The notes beneath the pieces were generated by a model. The model had not been told where the DNA came from. It saw nothing but the letters and a program-made list of their open reading frames with translations, and ran no database searches. DNA of 64,000 bases, taken from assembly GCF_030816015.1 (NCBI RefSeq), contig NZ_JAUSXN010000001.1, positions 4,154,001 to 4,218,000 of the forward strand. The letters run 5' to 3'. Each line of letters starts with the position of its first letter. Within the stretch, counting starts at the first letter, position 1. This document shows positions 25,830 to 34,872 of this stretch, piece by piece. The stretch is from Pedobacter sp. W3I1 (GTDB lineage: Bacteria; Bacteroidota; Bacteroidia; Sphingobacteriales; Sphingobacteriaceae). The position numbers and the translations under genes were made by a program.

Positions 25830-26627
25830 TTACACTCCCGGAAGCTTAAGTCCCGAATCGATTAAATCCTGAAGAATGGTTTCCTGAACAGAAAGCTTGG
25901 TATCTTGAAACCCGTGCGCATTTACCCATACATTTACGCTTAGCAGATATCCGTCGGCCTGAAGTTCGGCTACACCGATACGGCGCTCCGGAGTTGCAAG
26001 AATATTGGCCTCCTTATCAATTGAGCCATTGATTATCCGTTTGGCTTCCTTAACGTTCACCCCATTTGGCATTTTCAGATTGATATCAAGGCGGCGCCGC
26101 CCCTCACGGCTGATATTTATAATTACCTCGTTTGACAGCTTTCCATTAGGCACAATTACAACCCGGTTATCGAAAGTTGTGACCACAGTGTAAAATACCT
26201 CAATAGCGGTCACGGTTCCTTCTAGCCCCTGGGTGATGATATTATCCCCTACTACGAAAGGCTTAAGCAAAAGTATGATGATTCCGCTGGCAAAATTCTG
26301 AAGCGTACCGGAAAGGGCGAGTCCTATGGCAACACCGAACGATGCAATAATTGCTGTAAAGAGCGTTAACTGTATTCCCATGATCTGCATCACTCCTATA
26401 ATCAAAAGTACCCGGAGCGCTACCCCAATCAGACTTAAAAGAAACGGCTTGACTGTCGGATCTACACCTTTCCGGCGCATGCCCATACGAGCCCGGTTCA
26501 GTCCCCAGCGGATAAGCCAAAGGCCGAAGAAAAGTATCGTCACCCCAATTATCAACCGCGGACCATAACTGATCACCCAATCATAGGCATGTTGATAGAA
26601 CTTTGTAAGATTAAACTCCGTTTTCAT
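25830..26627 (-). CDS. Small-conductance mechanosensitive channel, MscS family
   Basis: 265 residues: TM1 ~19-40 (GPRLIIGVTILFFGLWLI), TM2 ~62-85, and pore-lining TM3 ~92-128 with the Gly/Ala-rich FGVAIGLALSGTLQNFASG. The beta domain (LLKPFVVGDNIITQGLEGTV) and a cytoplasmic alpha/beta vestibule follow. The length fits the minimal MscS type. It opens on membrane tension during hypo-osmotic shock. It is a single gene with no evident operon partner. Confidence 0.93.
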   Translation of the reverse strand: MKTEFNLTKFYQHAYDWVISYGPRLIIGVTILFFGLWLIRWGLNRARMGMRRKGVDPTVKPFLLSLIGVALRVLLIIGVMQIMGIQLTLFTAIIASFGVAIGLALSGTLQNFASGIIILLLKPFVVGDNIITQGLEGTVTAIEVFYTVVTTFDNRVVIVPNGKLSNEVIINISREGRRRLDINLKMPNGVNVKEAKRIINGSIDKEANILATPERRIGVAELQADGYLLSVNVWVNAHGFQDTKLSVQETILQDLIDSGLKLPGV

Positions 26628-27028
26628 AACTGTTTTAATACTATTATCCCTTTTAACCCAAACTACCGTATAAAACCATTCAAAAACCCCGAATGTTTAA
26701 TAAACGCTTTGGATATGCATTTAGATGACCGAAATAGAGCATCGGTCAAATTTTCATATACATCGCTATATCAATGAGAATCCTCATGTATTGCTTGCAT
26801 AAACTTGTATATCCAATGATTATGGCCTTTTATTCTTGCTGTTATTCGGTTAACGAAATGCAGACAGGTGTAATAATTTTTTCGTATAACCGGGTACAAG
26901 TATCCTGGATATCTTCAACTCAAGCTACATTTTTTTTCCATGTTGCAGGCCGGTAAATCTTTTTTTCCACTAAACCTTTATATCCTGGCTCTTGTTTATT
27001 AAGTTATTTACATCTTATACCGAAACTT
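26628..27028. other. Intergenic region, nothing recognised
   Basis: 400 bp between the divergent MscS and DUF4142 genes. The two short open frames in it have improbable composition and no start signals. Promoters for both genes are expected here. Confidence 0.4.
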
Positions 27029-27568
27029 ATGAAAACAAATAACTTAAATGGCCGTAGGCATTTTTTGACTACGACAATCAAAAGCGCAATTGTTCTCGGA
27101 GCCGGCGGCACAATGGCTGGCAGTCTATTAAATCCCATTGCAGCAATTGCACAAAAAGCTGATGCACCGCTACAGACCAGGATTGCAATTTTAGGGACTG
27201 CCTCGTTGCAGACAAGTAAACTTGCATTAACAAAGGCCAGTAATGCCGAGGTAAAACTTTTTGCCAAGTTTGAGGCAGCTGAACAAGAGACAATGGGCAC
27301 GATCCTAAAGGACATGGGTACTCCGGTTCCAGCCCCAAGTGAAGAAGGAAAGGCAATATTGTCCAAACTACAGTCCCTATCCGGCGGAGCTTTCGACCGT
27401 GCTTTTATGCAGGCCCAGGTTGATACGCATAAAAAACTAAAAGATGCGGTGTCTGCATTAAGGGATGCAAGTGCAGACAAACATGTAAAGCACGTTACCG
27501 CACTTGCGCTGGCTACCATTCAGGAACACACTGAACGTGGGCAAACACTATTAGGTAAGCTCGGATAA
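27029..27568 (+). CDS. DUF4142 ferritin-like protein with twin-arginine signal
   Basis: 179 residues. The N-terminus GRRHFLTTTIKSAIVLGAGG fits a twin-arginine signal, with cleavage after AIAQKA near residue 43, so export of a folded protein is predicted. The mature part is helical with DUF4142 features: helix ~50-85 (TASLQTSKLALTKASNAEVKLFAKFEAAEQ), LSGGAFDRAFMQAQVDTHKK (~131-150) and TIQEHTERGQTLL near the C-terminus. DUF4142 proteins share the ferritin-like four-helix fold and are often general-stress genes; no metal site is claimed. Confidence 0.8.
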   Translation: MKTNNLNGRRHFLTTTIKSAIVLGAGGTMAGSLLNPIAAIAQKADAPLQTRIAILGTASLQTSKLALTKASNAEVKLFAKFEAAEQETMGTILKDMGTPVPAPSEEGKAILSKLQSLSGGAFDRAFMQAQVDTHKKLKDAVSALRDASADKHVKHVTALALATIQEHTERGQTLLGKLG

Positions 27569-28003
27569 TGATATAGGTTAGGGCTGTCCGAAAACAAAAA
27601 TCTTTGAATCAGCTGCAAGGCAAGACTTCCCGATCAGGTGCCTGAATAAAAAAGATCTGATAGCCTTTTCGGACAGCACCCCTTCTAATCAACATTACCA
27701 GCTTTGAAAACAGACAATCGCTTCCATTATTAATTTTTATCTGCCGGCACAGGTAAGACATTTGTCCTCAACAATCTTTATTCTCTGACAAATAAAGGAA
27801 ATAAGCATATACTTATACCGTCTCATTGCCCGACTTACATCACCACAAAAAGACGTTTTAATCTTTATGCATGGCTACCAGATTACAAAAACTGATATCC
27901 GCGATATCATTCCATAACTGTATACGCGTTTTTCTTTCAGTTTGTAAAGCGGTCCGGCAAACAAAAAACTAAATTTTAGGTTGTTAAGAAAAATGCCGGA
28001 TAT
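27569..28003. other. Intergenic region with one inverted repeat
   Basis: 435 bp. Apart from the inverted repeat at 27583-27675 nothing coding is visible. It should include the promoter of the receiver at 28004. Confidence 0.4.
27583..27675. repeat. Long-loop inverted repeat after the DUF4142 gene
   Basis: GCTGTCCGAAAA (from 27583) pairs exactly with TTTTCGGACAGC (ending ~27675) around a ~70-bp interior. The ends look like those of a small palindromic element; this is the only copy in the window. It may also act as a terminator. Confidence 0.55.
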
Positions 28004-28366
28004 ATGAGCAAAATAGTAATGGTGGTTGAGGACAATGATGACATCAGGGAAATTATCGAGATTTTATTAAGCGAGGAGGAATACGAAGTGAAGCTTTGCC
28101 CAGATGCGGCCACTTTCCGTGGTGAGATCGCTAAAAGCTCCCCTGACCTGATCATAATGGATGTCATGCTACCCGATGGGAACGGACTGGAGCTTTGCGG
28201 GGAAATACAAGCCAATAATAAAACCGCACATATTCCAATATTGATCATGTCGGCACATGCATCTTTCTCTGACGTGCATATGAACTGCAAACCTAACGGA
28301 TTCATAAAAAAACCATTTGACATCCATAACTTCATTGACCGCGTGGGAGAAACCATAGGTAAGTAG
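28004..28366 (+). CDS. Single-domain response regulator
   Basis: 120 residues, receiver only: acidic pocket VVEDNDD (Glu9, Asp10), phospho-acceptor Asp53 in LIIMDVMLPDGNG, switch Ser in LIMSAHA and Lys in GFIKKPFD. It is well formed. No kinase or output gene is adjacent, and it resembles the orphan receiver at 41236 in size and motif spacing. Confidence 0.92.
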   Translation: MSKIVMVVEDNDDIREIIEILLSEEEYEVKLCPDAATFRGEIAKSSPDLIIMDVMLPDGNGLELCGEIQANNKTAHIPILIMSAHASFSDVHMNCKPNGFIKKPFDIHNFIDRVGETIGK

Positions 28367-29064
28367 CGCAAGTGGCGTCTTGGGTCACTGCAATTTTATC
28401 CCGGTCGCAGCATAAAGATCTCAGCTGACCCTGACCCTATGTTATATAAAAGTCTTGGTGGAACAACGGTTAGTCTAAGCCGGATCCGACCTTTGATCAT
28501 TGTGATGGGTGATGGTTATCAACAGAAGCAGTATTGAATAGTTATGGGCCGGCCTTTCTTGCTTTGATCCGATGTTGACATAGGATTCGGGACACTCGGT
28601 CCTCCGGAAAAATCTAATATCCACCCAAGTGTTAAGCGAGGCTTCACCCAAGGCCTTTTTTCTGTTTAGAAATCGTAAAATAATCTGCAAATTGATCAAA
28701 AACCTTACTTGCCATCTTCTATAAATAAATGGTCCAGGCGTATTTATACCGGTATCAACAGATTAATACCTAAAATGAAAAGGCGAGTAACTGGGAATAA
28801 ACCATTGCAATCCCATAACTGTTTACCTAGTGGATGAATATTATTGATTATGACCCTAGACGATAAAATGAAGAAGATTTTAAAAGGCACTTTGCCTAAA
28901 AATGATACTAACCGATCCCTATGCCAGTTAAAATACATCAAGGATACACGCTATAGAACCCGGGGCCTACCTTAAAACCTGACCTGATAGAAATACCTCG
29001 TGCATAGCAGAAGATGACATTTGCTATTCAATTGAAGCATCAATTTCCAATTAATTAAACAACT
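28367..29064. other. Long intergenic region, nothing recognised
   Basis: Nearly 700 bp without a credible gene. The minus-strand open frames at 28475-28699 and 28744-28941 lack family resemblance and have odd composition. No clear palindromes or repeats were found. It may hold degraded sequence or an unrecognised RNA. Confidence 0.35.
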
Positions 29065-31266
29065 ATGAATCCAGTCTCCACATGGGCAAGCGTTGCCCAA
29101 GCTGATTTGAATCACCAAGCGCCGATTACTACGCTCAAGTACCTAAATTACAGCTTCAAGCTTTTTAACACCGGCGATTCGCTATGGCTTGTGGCCACCT
29201 ATCCAAAAAAAGAAAGCGTCAGTTTCCGTCTGGTTTTTACTGCCAATGATCCATTGGTAGTGAAAAACATAGAGGAGCAGGAAAATGGCCTGATGATTAC
29301 AGCCAAAACCTTGACGGCGACTTTCCGGACAACAATCAATTTCCCTGATCCCCGGCAGTCCATCTTCCGTTATACCACCACAATGGTCTGCAACCAACCA
29401 ATGCTTATCCCATTCTGGCCAAAAGATATTCTGCCTTTCAACAGCGATGGAAAGATAAGCGGGGAAGGTACTGTGCATATGCAGCAGGTGGGCACCAGGT
29501 CAGGCCTCCTATTTTTCAGCCTGCCAGCACCGCATTCAGCTTCGGTATTTTACTTTCAGAACCTTACCGCCCTAGCCTCCTACTGCGAGGAAACTAAAAC
29601 ATCTGCAGGAGAACTTGTTGGAGGAAAATGGCCTGAACTTGGATTTTCACTTCCACCTGCAATCGACTCACCGGTGCCGGAAGAAAAAGAATTAACCATT
29701 TCGGATGCTTTTGTACTCTTAAGCGAAGTGGTTCCAAACGATAATTTTGAGGTGACCAGCCAGTTCCTCGAATATCTCGCTGCCGTTTATCTATTGATAC
29801 CAAAACCGGAAGCCGTTTATCACGACTGGCCTGCAACAGCAGAGCAAGGATTAAACGGGCTGGCGGCACACAAAGGCTGCTGGACATTTGCCGGCGGACA
29901 CCCATATCTCAACGCATATGTTTGCGACTATAAAACCCCGCCCGAACTGATGGTACAGATGGCTGTGCTGATTCCCTTAATGGAATATTGCCACTGGAAG
30001 GACGCCCCCCACCCCATTGTTCAGGAGATGAGAGATGGCGTACCGGCATTTTATGATACAGAATTAAAAACTGTTGTGCGGTGGTTACCTGCGAAAAAAA
30101 GTGACCTCGATGGATCTGAAGAACAGAAACAAGAGGGTGTAATGGACGCATGGTACCTGCACCACCCTTTACTCAACCTGACCAGACTTGCCGGTACCGG
30201 GGATGAGGATGCCAAAAAACTGTTGCTCGATTCGATCGACTACGCAATAAAAGTGGCACAGCATTTTGATTACCAATGGCCGGTTTTCTATAAGATGGAA
30301 AACCTGGAAGTAATAAAAGCAGAAACTAAACCAGGAGAAGGCGGAGAAAAAGATGTGCCCGGAGCCTACGCACACCTGATGCTCGAGGTATGGAAACTCA
30401 CCGGAGAAAAGCGTTATTTCGAGGAAGCAAGGGCGGCTGCCGATAAACTCATTGGCATGGGATTCGAAATTTTTTATCAGGCCAACAACACCTCTTTTGC
30501 CGCAAAGGCAATGCTCAGATTATACAAAGAAACAAAAGAAGAGAAATACCTGAAGGTCAGCTATGTATTTATCGCCTCCATTTTTAAAAATGTGCAACTT
30601 TGGGACTGTAACTATGGATACGGCAAAAATTTTCCGACCTTCTTTGCCATTTTCCCGCTTAGTGATGCGCCCTACACAGCAGCATACGAGGAACAGGAGG
30701 TGCACGCCGGATTACTTGAATACCTTGCTGAGGCGCAGGATGTGGAAATACTGCCTTCCATCCAATTGTTGATTGCAGAATTCGTGCGCTATACCGTAAC
30801 CAGAATCTCCTCCTATTATCCGCCCCGGCTACCCGCAGAGATGCTGTCAGAACAGGTCAAAACCGGAGAAGTGGACCGCAACCTGTGGGTTCCACTTGAA
30901 GATATCCACGATGGCTGGGAAAAATCAGGAGAAGTTGGTCAGGAAGTTTATGGCTCCGGAATTGCCTTTGGTATCGTACCCAGACAGTATTATAAAGTTC
31001 CGGATCAGCCTTTTATGATCTATATTGACTATCCCCTCATTAATTACAAAATAGTTAAAAACAGATCAGTTGAATTTACCATTCTGGGCGATAAAAGATT
31101 AAGTTGCGAAATGAGGATCATTAAACAGAGTCGGGCAAAACTGCCGGAATTTGAAATCCGGACAGCAAGAGATAAAGAGCCGATCAAAGGTAAACAGGCC
31201 GAAGCTGGTAGCATCATTTATAGCCTGACTGGCAATCAGAAAGTGACCATTAAATGGAAATCCTGA
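29065..31266 (+). CDS. Large protein of unknown function, possible six-hairpin (alpha/alpha) fold
   Basis: 733 residues, no signal peptide, so cytoplasmic. I do not recognise the family. The N-terminal ~250 residues are beta-rich (alternating strands such as FKLFNTGDSLWLVATYP and FRLVFTANDP). The middle, ~290-600, is a run of paired helices with aromatic-rich turns (GAYAHLMLEVWKLTGEKRYF, AKAMLRLYKETKEEKYLKV, EEQEVHAGLLEYLAEAQ), the pattern of (alpha/alpha)6 glycosidases and lyases. A short beta tail follows. A role on a carbohydrate or uronate is plausible because a sugar-oxidation-like operon lies 1.8 kb downstream, but no catalytic residues can be named. Confidence 0.6.
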   Translation: MNPVSTWASVAQADLNHQAPITTLKYLNYSFKLFNTGDSLWLVATYPKKESVSFRLVFTANDPLVVKNIEEQENGLMITAKTLTATFRTTINFPDPRQSIFRYTTTMVCNQPMLIPFWPKDILPFNSDGKISGEGTVHMQQVGTRSGLLFFSLPAPHSASVFYFQNLTALASYCEETKTSAGELVGGKWPELGFSLPPAIDSPVPEEKELTISDAFVLLSEVVPNDNFEVTSQFLEYLAAVYLLIPKPEAVYHDWPATAEQGLNGLAAHKGCWTFAGGHPYLNAYVCDYKTPPELMVQMAVLIPLMEYCHWKDAPHPIVQEMRDGVPAFYDTELKTVVRWLPAKKSDLDGSEEQKQEGVMDAWYLHHPLLNLTRLAGTGDEDAKKLLLDSIDYAIKVAQHFDYQWPVFYKMENLEVIKAETKPGEGGEKDVPGAYAHLMLEVWKLTGEKRYFEEARAAADKLIGMGFEIFYQANNTSFAAKAMLRLYKETKEEKYLKVSYVFIASIFKNVQLWDCNYGYGKNFPTFFAIFPLSDAPYTAAYEEQEVHAGLLEYLAEAQDVEILPSIQLLIAEFVRYTVTRISSYYPPRLPAEMLSEQVKTGEVDRNLWVPLEDIHDGWEKSGEVGQEVYGSGIAFGIVPRQYYKVPDQPFMIYIDYPLINYKIVKNRSVEFTILGDKRLSCEMRIIKQSRAKLPEFEIRTARDKEPIKGKQAEAGSIIYSLTGNQKVTIKWKS

Positions 31267-31575
31267 TTGAAAAACATTAATCAACCGAGGCTGTATCATA
31301 TTTGTAATTCACTTCGAATTTGTCACGTTGAGCCTGTCGAAACGCCTTGTAAGACATTTAAAGCAGGCCCTTCGACAAGCTCAGGATGACAATTCTATAT
31401 TATGATACAGACTCAAGACGCTTAATCTGATTGAGCCTACTGTAACTGACTTGTTGGGCACTTTAGCTGCTTATCTGGTGCTGTAAGGCCCACATGGTAG
31501 AATTTTAGACAACAATAGCCGGCGTAAAGATCCAAGGGACATTAGAGCTCCTTATTTTCATCCAGCGGCAAGTCT
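31267..31575. other. Intergenic region carrying a MITE-like element
   Basis: About 310 bp between the convergent genes ending at 31266 and 31576. It is largely occupied by the family B element at 31287-31414; the remaining ~160 bp show nothing recognisable. Confidence 0.5.
31287..31414. mobile_element. MITE-like palindromic element, family B, copy 3
   Basis: Outer ends GAGGCTGTATCATA (31287-31300) and TATGATACAGACTC (31401-31414) are near-perfect inverted repeats and match the ends of the copy at 2521-2655. The inner palindrome has arms GTCACGTTGAGCCTGTCGAA and TTCGACAAGCTCAGGATGAC. It is non-coding and lies in a convergent intergenic gap. Confidence 0.8.
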
Positions 31576-32064
31576 TTATTTAACTTCCGGAATCAACTGC
31601 TCTGTGTTCACATTCGGATATACCTTCCCCACAGCCGACACCATTTTCTCCAGCGCCGTTGCCGGTACTTTTCCCGTGAGCACAACAGTTGTGTCAGATA
31701 CCGTTGCAATGACTGAGGGATATGCGGCGAGTATACTGTCAACCTGCTGACTGAGCGAAAAGGACGGACCGATCGTTACCGGTCTGATAACCAAACGGTC
31801 ATCTATGCTGTCAATTATATGAATAGTCTTAATCTTTTGCATCAAGAGATTCTTGGATTTTACTGAGGGGCAACTGCCGGTAAGGGTTACCGTACCTTTT
31901 TCCACTGAAAAACGGGCGCCGGCAAAATTTACATCCTCCTTAGCTTTAGTTGTCAGATCTGCTTTGATGGCCTGATCTCTGGCTTTTTGGCTACAAGCGG
32001 ATAACAGGGATACCGCTAATAAACAAGCGTTAAGATGTGCGCGGGTATTGTGATTTTTTTTCAT
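31576..32064 (-). CDS. BON-domain lipoprotein
   Basis: 162 residues from the Met at 32064 (MKKNHNTRAH; a Met 21 bp upstream is also possible). The signal peptide ends in a lipobox, LSAC, near residue 25. Two BON repeats follow: ~35-95 (IKADLTTKAKEDVNFAGARFSVEKGTVTLTGSCPS) and ~105-160 (QQVDSILAAYPSVIATVSDTTVVLTGKVP). BON domains bind phospholipid or peptidoglycan and are induced by osmotic stress in the OsmY family. It would be anchored in the outer or inner membrane facing the periplasm. Confidence 0.82.
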   Translation of the reverse strand: MKKNHNTRAHLNACLLAVSLLSACSQKARDQAIKADLTTKAKEDVNFAGARFSVEKGTVTLTGSCPSVKSKNLLMQKIKTIHIIDSIDDRLVIRPVTIGPSFSLSQQVDSILAAYPSVIATVSDTTVVLTGKVPATALEKMVSAVGKVYPNVNTEQLIPEVK

Positions 32065-32349
32065 CGGTGTTTGATTAGAGTGCAACCTATCTATTTAAAG
32101 CAACCGATTTCCATGAAGCGAAAAACCGGCGCATGCTGTTTAACTTAGGCACTTACATAAGCATTAAACAATCTTCAGCCTCTCAAGTTTAACCTATTGC
32201 TAAAACAGGTAATCCATGCTGCCTGAAAAGTAATTCTACGTCCAGGGACACTTGCACTTCAGAGCTGCCAAGTCCCATCATTTGGAAATCCGCCCGAGGA
32301 AAGCAAACCAATACTATAAAACCATCCTGTTCAAACAGTTGTTTGTATA

Positions 32350-32760
32350 ATGAACAGGCCATCATTGTTATTTAATATAGAGTATATGCGCCACCTCCAG
32401 AAAAAGATGTTGAGAAAATCTACGTTTATTGCACAGGGAAGTTACTATTTGCTCACCGGTATATGGCCAATTATCCATATCGGGAGTTTCATGGCAGTAA
32501 CCGGTTATAAAACCGATATCTGGCTGGTCAAAATGGTAGCTCTTTTATCCACTACGATTGGCATCCAGCTCCTCTTACAGCTTTCGAAAAACCCCGGTCC
32601 GAAACTGCTTAGTGTGATGACAGCGCTTTCCTTTTTGCTCATCGACACCTATTATGCGCTCCATGGCACCATATCCAAAATTTATCTGGCAGATGCCATG
32701 GCCCAGGTTATCTTTATTGTTAGCGTCCTGCTTACGGTCCAAAAACGAGACAGCGCATAA
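32350..32760 (+). CDS. Small integral membrane protein of unknown function
   Basis: 136 residues with four likely membrane segments: ~27-49 (FIAQGSYYLLTGIWPIIHIG), ~58-78 (VKMVALLSTTIGIQLLLQL), ~86-104 (LLSVMTALSFLLIDTYYAL) and ~110-130 (IYLADAMAQVIFIVSVLLTV). The start could be the second Met (MRHLQ, 12 codons in). No family is recognised. It stands alone between the BON gene and the SDR operon. Confidence 0.6.
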   Translation: MNRPSLLFNIEYMRHLQKKMLRKSTFIAQGSYYLLTGIWPIIHIGSFMAVTGYKTDIWLVKMVALLSTTIGIQLLLQLSKNPGPKLLSVMTALSFLLIDTYYALHGTISKIYLADAMAQVIFIVSVLLTVQKRDSA

Positions 32761-33020
32761 CCCAATGCTTTTTCTGATCAGGTCAGGCTTTGCCCAATGG
32801 TGGAAGCTCAGGGCAAAGCATTTGTGCCGGGCGATAGATACCTGTTTTACAAAGTAATTATACCCGATCTACCGCTCAGTGAAAAGGCAAAAACAGCTTA
32901 GACAGCACTTTGAACCTATTTTATTCAGTTTTAAGCCTCTAGATGGGGGTGCGCCTCAACACCATTTTTATTTAAAATTGTTGATTGAGTAAGGATATAT
33001 AAAAACTTAATTTTTAATTT

Positions 33021-33785
33021 ATGGGATTCAATGAGATCAACACGGGTAGCAGTACAGCCTTATCCGGAAAACGCATTTTAATCACCGGTGGTACAACCGG
33101 GATAGGTAGAGAGATCGCCATTTTGTTAACCTCCCTTGGTGGCAATTGCCTCATCTGTGGCAGAAATCGCGAGCAGCTTGATGAGACTATTGCCGCAGCG
33201 AAAAATGGAGATTCAACAGGCTCCTGCCAGGGCGTGGTTACCGAGCTGGCTAATGGCGATGAGATCAAAGTTTTATATGATGAAGTGGATGCCCGGTTGG
33301 GTGGGCTCGATATACTCATCAATAATGCAGCGCTTGGCTTTGGCAGCGTTACCGAGGGTGGTTATGATCAGATCAGTTATATTATACAGACCAACCTGAT
33401 TGCTTATCTGGCCTGCTCACATTATGCGATAGCGCGCATGCAGCAGCAGGGCGAAGGCCATATTGTAAATATCGGTTCCATGAGTGCCGATGTACGTGAG
33501 AAAGGCAGCTCTGTGTATGTGGCTACAAAATCAGCAATACAGGGATTTTCCGAAGCACTGAGAAAGGAACTCAATCCCGAAAAAATCAAAGTCACACTTA
33601 TTGAGCCTGGCGCAGTCGATACCGACATGCAAATGGACAGTACCGAAGAAAAATATCGACAGGTAGAAGATTTGGAAATGCTACCTGCCATAGCAATTGC
33701 GAAAGCAGTAGCTTACTGCCTGTCTCAGCCACCAGGCTGCGAAGTGGTTGGAATGCAGATTAAACCTCAATTGCAACTGATATAA
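33021..33785 (+). CDS. Short-chain dehydrogenase/reductase
   Basis: 254 residues of the classical SDR fold: cofactor motif ITGGTTGIG (~21-29), NNAALG (~94), catalytic Ser in NIGSMSAD (~143) and the YVATK active site (~157-161), followed by the ELNPEKIKVTLIEPGAVDT segment. CGRNR after the second strand suggests NADP preference. It heads a tight operon: the lactonase ATG follows 1 bp after the stop, and the zinc dehydrogenase 9 bp after that. Together they could oxidise an aldose to a lactone, hydrolyse it and oxidise or dehydrogenate the acid; this is inferred from gene order. Confidence 0.93.
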   Translation: MGFNEINTGSSTALSGKRILITGGTTGIGREIAILLTSLGGNCLICGRNREQLDETIAAAKNGDSTGSCQGVVTELANGDEIKVLYDEVDARLGGLDILINNAALGFGSVTEGGYDQISYIIQTNLIAYLACSHYAIARMQQQGEGHIVNIGSMSADVREKGSSVYVATKSAIQGFSEALRKELNPEKIKVTLIEPGAVDTDMQMDSTEEKYRQVEDLEMLPAIAIAKAVAYCLSQPPGCEVVGMQIKPQLQLI

Positions 33786-33786
33786 T

Positions 33787-34863
33787 ATGGTAATAGTAGT
33801 CGGAAGCTATAGTAAAGAGACCCATGCTGGCATTCACCTGTACCGCTGGGATAATGATAAAAACAGGTTTGGAAACATTGGCCATATAACCGGTATTGAA
33901 AACCCTTCCTTTGTGAGTATTGACGCTGTAAAAGGACTTATTTATGCGGTTACTGAAAAGAAAGAAACGGAAGATTCGGAACTTCATATCTACCAAATGA
34001 CAGGATTGCAGGAAGAAACTAACCTGATTGCCCGCATTCGGTTCAGCGGCCAGGGCTCCTGTTATATCAGCACAGATACCACCAGCAAGCACGCGTTCAT
34101 CACCAATTATGGAAGCGGCAGCTTAACGGTGATCAGGCTACCTCAGGGAAACGAGCAGGGAGTGGTGGTACAGCAGCTGGAGTTTAAGGGAAGCGGGCCT
34201 GTTGCCGAACGCCAGGAGAAGCCTCATCTTCATGCAGCCCTGCCATCAAAAGATAACCGTTATCTCTATTGCAGCGATCTTGGATCTGACCGTCTGTACA
34301 GGTTCTCTTACCGTCCGGAAGCTACTCTCCCGCTTCCCCCCGAACAATCGATATATCAGCAGCTCCCTGCAGGCAGCGGTCCAAGGCACCTCGCGTTAAG
34401 CCCCAATGGAGACCGCCTTTACCTCATCACCGAGCTCACCGGAGAAATATACATGTTCAATACTGGTGATTTCGGGACCGGTTGGTTGCAAAGAGTATCG
34501 TTGCTGCAGGAGGGATATAGTGGAAAAACCGAAGGAGCAGACATTAAAGTCCATCCAAACGGGGCATATTTATATGCAAGCAACCGCGGAAACGCCAATG
34601 AAATCGTAGTATTTTCTATAGAGCGCATTAGCGGACAGCTGTTCTTTCTGCAGCGGATAGGTGCAGCGGGGCTAAGTCCAAGGGGACTGCACATCTGTGA
34701 GCAAGAGGGGCTGTTACTTGTGGCCAATGAACAGAGCGATAACATTTCGATCTTCGGGCTTCAATCCGATGGCACATTGAAATTTACAAAAGAAGAATTG
34801 CGGGTGCCCTGCCCTACCTGCATTACAGAATGGCGGGAAAAGCAAACCTTAAATATAATTTAA
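33787..34863 (+). CDS. Lactonase family beta-propeller (6-phosphogluconolactonase-like)
   Basis: 358 residues, no signal peptide, with the repeating beta-propeller blades of the YkgB/Pgl lactonase family: HLYRWDNDKNRFGNIG, IENPSFVSIDAVKGLIYAVTE, PHLHAALPSKDNRYLYCSDL (~144), GSGPRHLALSPNGDRLYLI (~196), EGADIKVHPNGAYLYASNR (~248) and LSPRGLHICEQEGLLLVANE (~297). It would hydrolyse a sugar lactone. Its position between an SDR and a zinc dehydrogenase supports a sugar-oxidation role rather than the pentose-phosphate step. Confidence 0.88.
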   Translation: MVIVVGSYSKETHAGIHLYRWDNDKNRFGNIGHITGIENPSFVSIDAVKGLIYAVTEKKETEDSELHIYQMTGLQEETNLIARIRFSGQGSCYISTDTTSKHAFITNYGSGSLTVIRLPQGNEQGVVVQQLEFKGSGPVAERQEKPHLHAALPSKDNRYLYCSDLGSDRLYRFSYRPEATLPLPPEQSIYQQLPAGSGPRHLALSPNGDRLYLITELTGEIYMFNTGDFGTGWLQRVSLLQEGYSGKTEGADIKVHPNGAYLYASNRGNANEIVVFSIERISGQLFFLQRIGAAGLSPRGLHICEQEGLLLVANEQSDNISIFGLQSDGTLKFTKEELRVPCPTCITEWREKQTLNII

Positions 34864-34872
34864 ACAGAAACG

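Noticed and set aside
26589..26956. Two short plus-strand open frames between MscS and DUF4142 genes
   Set aside because: One overlaps the MscS 5' end antisense; both have random-looking composition.
28475..28941. Two short minus-strand open frames in the long gap before the 733-residue gene
   Set aside because: No start context, unusual composition and no family resemblance; better treated as non-coding.
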